5,970 nucleotides of DNA from an uncultured Ruminococcus sp. (GTDB lineage Bacteria; Bacillota; Clostridia; Oscillospirales; Acutalibacteraceae). The stretch spans positions 1-5,970 of the forward strand of contig CACXDV010000041.1 of assembly GCA_902766585.1 (NCBI GenBank), in the 5' to 3' direction. Position numbers and translations under genes: made by a program. Of this stretch, positions 5,462 to 5,970 are shown one piece after another; positions within the stretch are counted from its first letter, which is position 1; each line of letters opens with the position of its first letter. The notes below the pieces were generated by a model. That model was not told the origin of the DNA and ran no database searches. It worked only from the letters and a program-made list of their open reading frames with translations.

Positions 5462-5970
5462 ATGGAATGGACAGGTCTTAACGAGCTGAGGGAAAAATAT
5501 CTTTCCTTCTTTGAATCAAAGGGACATCTCAGACTCCCGAGCTTCCCGCTTATCCCGAGAGATGATAAGAGCCTTCTTCTTATCAATTCAGGTATGGCAC
5601 CGATGAAGAAGTATTTTACAGGCGAGGTAACGCCTCCGCGATAAAGAGTAACCACTTGCCAGAAATGTATCCGTACTCCCGATATTGAAAGAGTAGGTAT
5701 CACTGCAAGACACGGCACATTCTTTGAAATGCTCGGAAATTTCTCCTTTGGTGATTATTTTAAGCATGAGGCTACAAAATGGGCATGGGAATTCTGCACA
5801 GAGGTTCTTGAACTTCCCGTTGACAAGATATATGTTTCTATTTATGAAAATGATGATGAAGCATTTGATATCTGGACAAAGGAAGTCGGTGTATCTGCGG
5901 ACCATATCGTAAGACTTGGCAAGGAGGATAACTTCTGGGAGCATGGAGAAGGTCCCTGCGGTCCCTGTTC
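5462..5970 (+). CDS. alaS: Alanine--tRNA ligase, N-terminal part, with an in-frame TAA at codon 61
   Basis: AlaRS attaches alanine to tRNA-Ala in the cytoplasm and is normally essential. The gene runs off the window; 169 codons of roughly 870-880 are visible. Start ATG 5462 follows AAAAGGTG (5448-5455) and matches the family N-terminus; the frame is open upstream to a TTG at 5363, but that stretch is T-box terminator. Residues 1-60 include SFFESKGH (15-22) and LLLINSGMAPMKKYF (38-52). Codon 61 is TAA (5642-5644). Homology then continues in the same frame, with no indel, to the window edge: RVTTCQKCIRT (62-72) holding the motif 2 arginine Arg71, TARHGTFFEMLGNFSFGDYFK (81-101) and EDNFWEHGEGPCGPC (155-169). 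Clostridial AlaRS usually has Lys here (PPRKRVTT), so one A-to-T change explains the stop. Sequencing error, a true null allele with another alaS elsewhere, or readthrough are all possible. A 60-residue product would be inactive. Confidence 0.88.

Noticed and set aside
5642..5644. Reassignment of UAA to a sense codon across the genome
   Set aside because: The symporter ends at the expected family length with tandem TAA TAA, and the other complete genes end with TGA; one internal TAA is not enough evidence.
5724..5912. Small + strand reading frame in a second frame within alaS
   Set aside because: It lies wholly inside sequence that encodes clear AlaRS in the main frame, and its translation resembles nothing recognisable.

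Overview
The window looks like chromosomal DNA of a Gram-positive, low-to-mid GC anaerobe of class Clostridia, probably from the Ruminococcus/Oscillospiraceae side. That placement is an inference from AGGAGG-type ribosome binding sites, a TTG start, a T-box leader, a RelQ-type alarmone synthetase, and secreted proteins that pair a cysteine-peptidase-like head with tyrosine-rich Ig-like repeats. No phage, transposon, CRISPR or plasmid signature is visible.

Layout: (1) 159-1817 (+), a secreted protein with a C39-like cysteine peptidase head and four tandem beta-sandwich-like repeats. (2) A strong hairpin at 1825-1858 lies between this gene and the convergent next one. (3) 1864-3210 (-), a sodium/cation:alanine (AGCS) symporter. 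(4) A 91-bp divergent spacer, then 3302-4267 (+), an Rsm22-family protein with a complete set of four candidate Fe-S cysteines. (5) A short AT-rich perfect dyad, a promoter, and 4370-5116 (+), a RelQ/YjbM-type small alarmone synthetase. (6) A probable terminator, a near-consensus promoter and an alanine T-box riboswitch in 5148-5414. (7) The start of alaS at 5462, running off the window's right edge.

Functional links: three genes on the right half concern translation and amino-acid supply (Rsm22-like ribosome factor, (p)ppGpp synthetase, alanyl-tRNA synthetase under tRNA-Ala control), and the transporter is a likely alanine/glycine importer. Each appears to have its own promoter, so this is a neighbourhood rather than one operon.

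Most unusual points: an in-frame TAA at codon 61 of alaS, with perfect AlaRS homology continuing beyond it in the same frame; a RelQ homologue with an N-terminal extension whose recalled pppGpp-activation site appears partly replaced; and a T-box whose tRNA-acceptor bulge (UGGUAAC) departs from the usual UGGNACC. I did not find a convincing wholly new multi-gene system.
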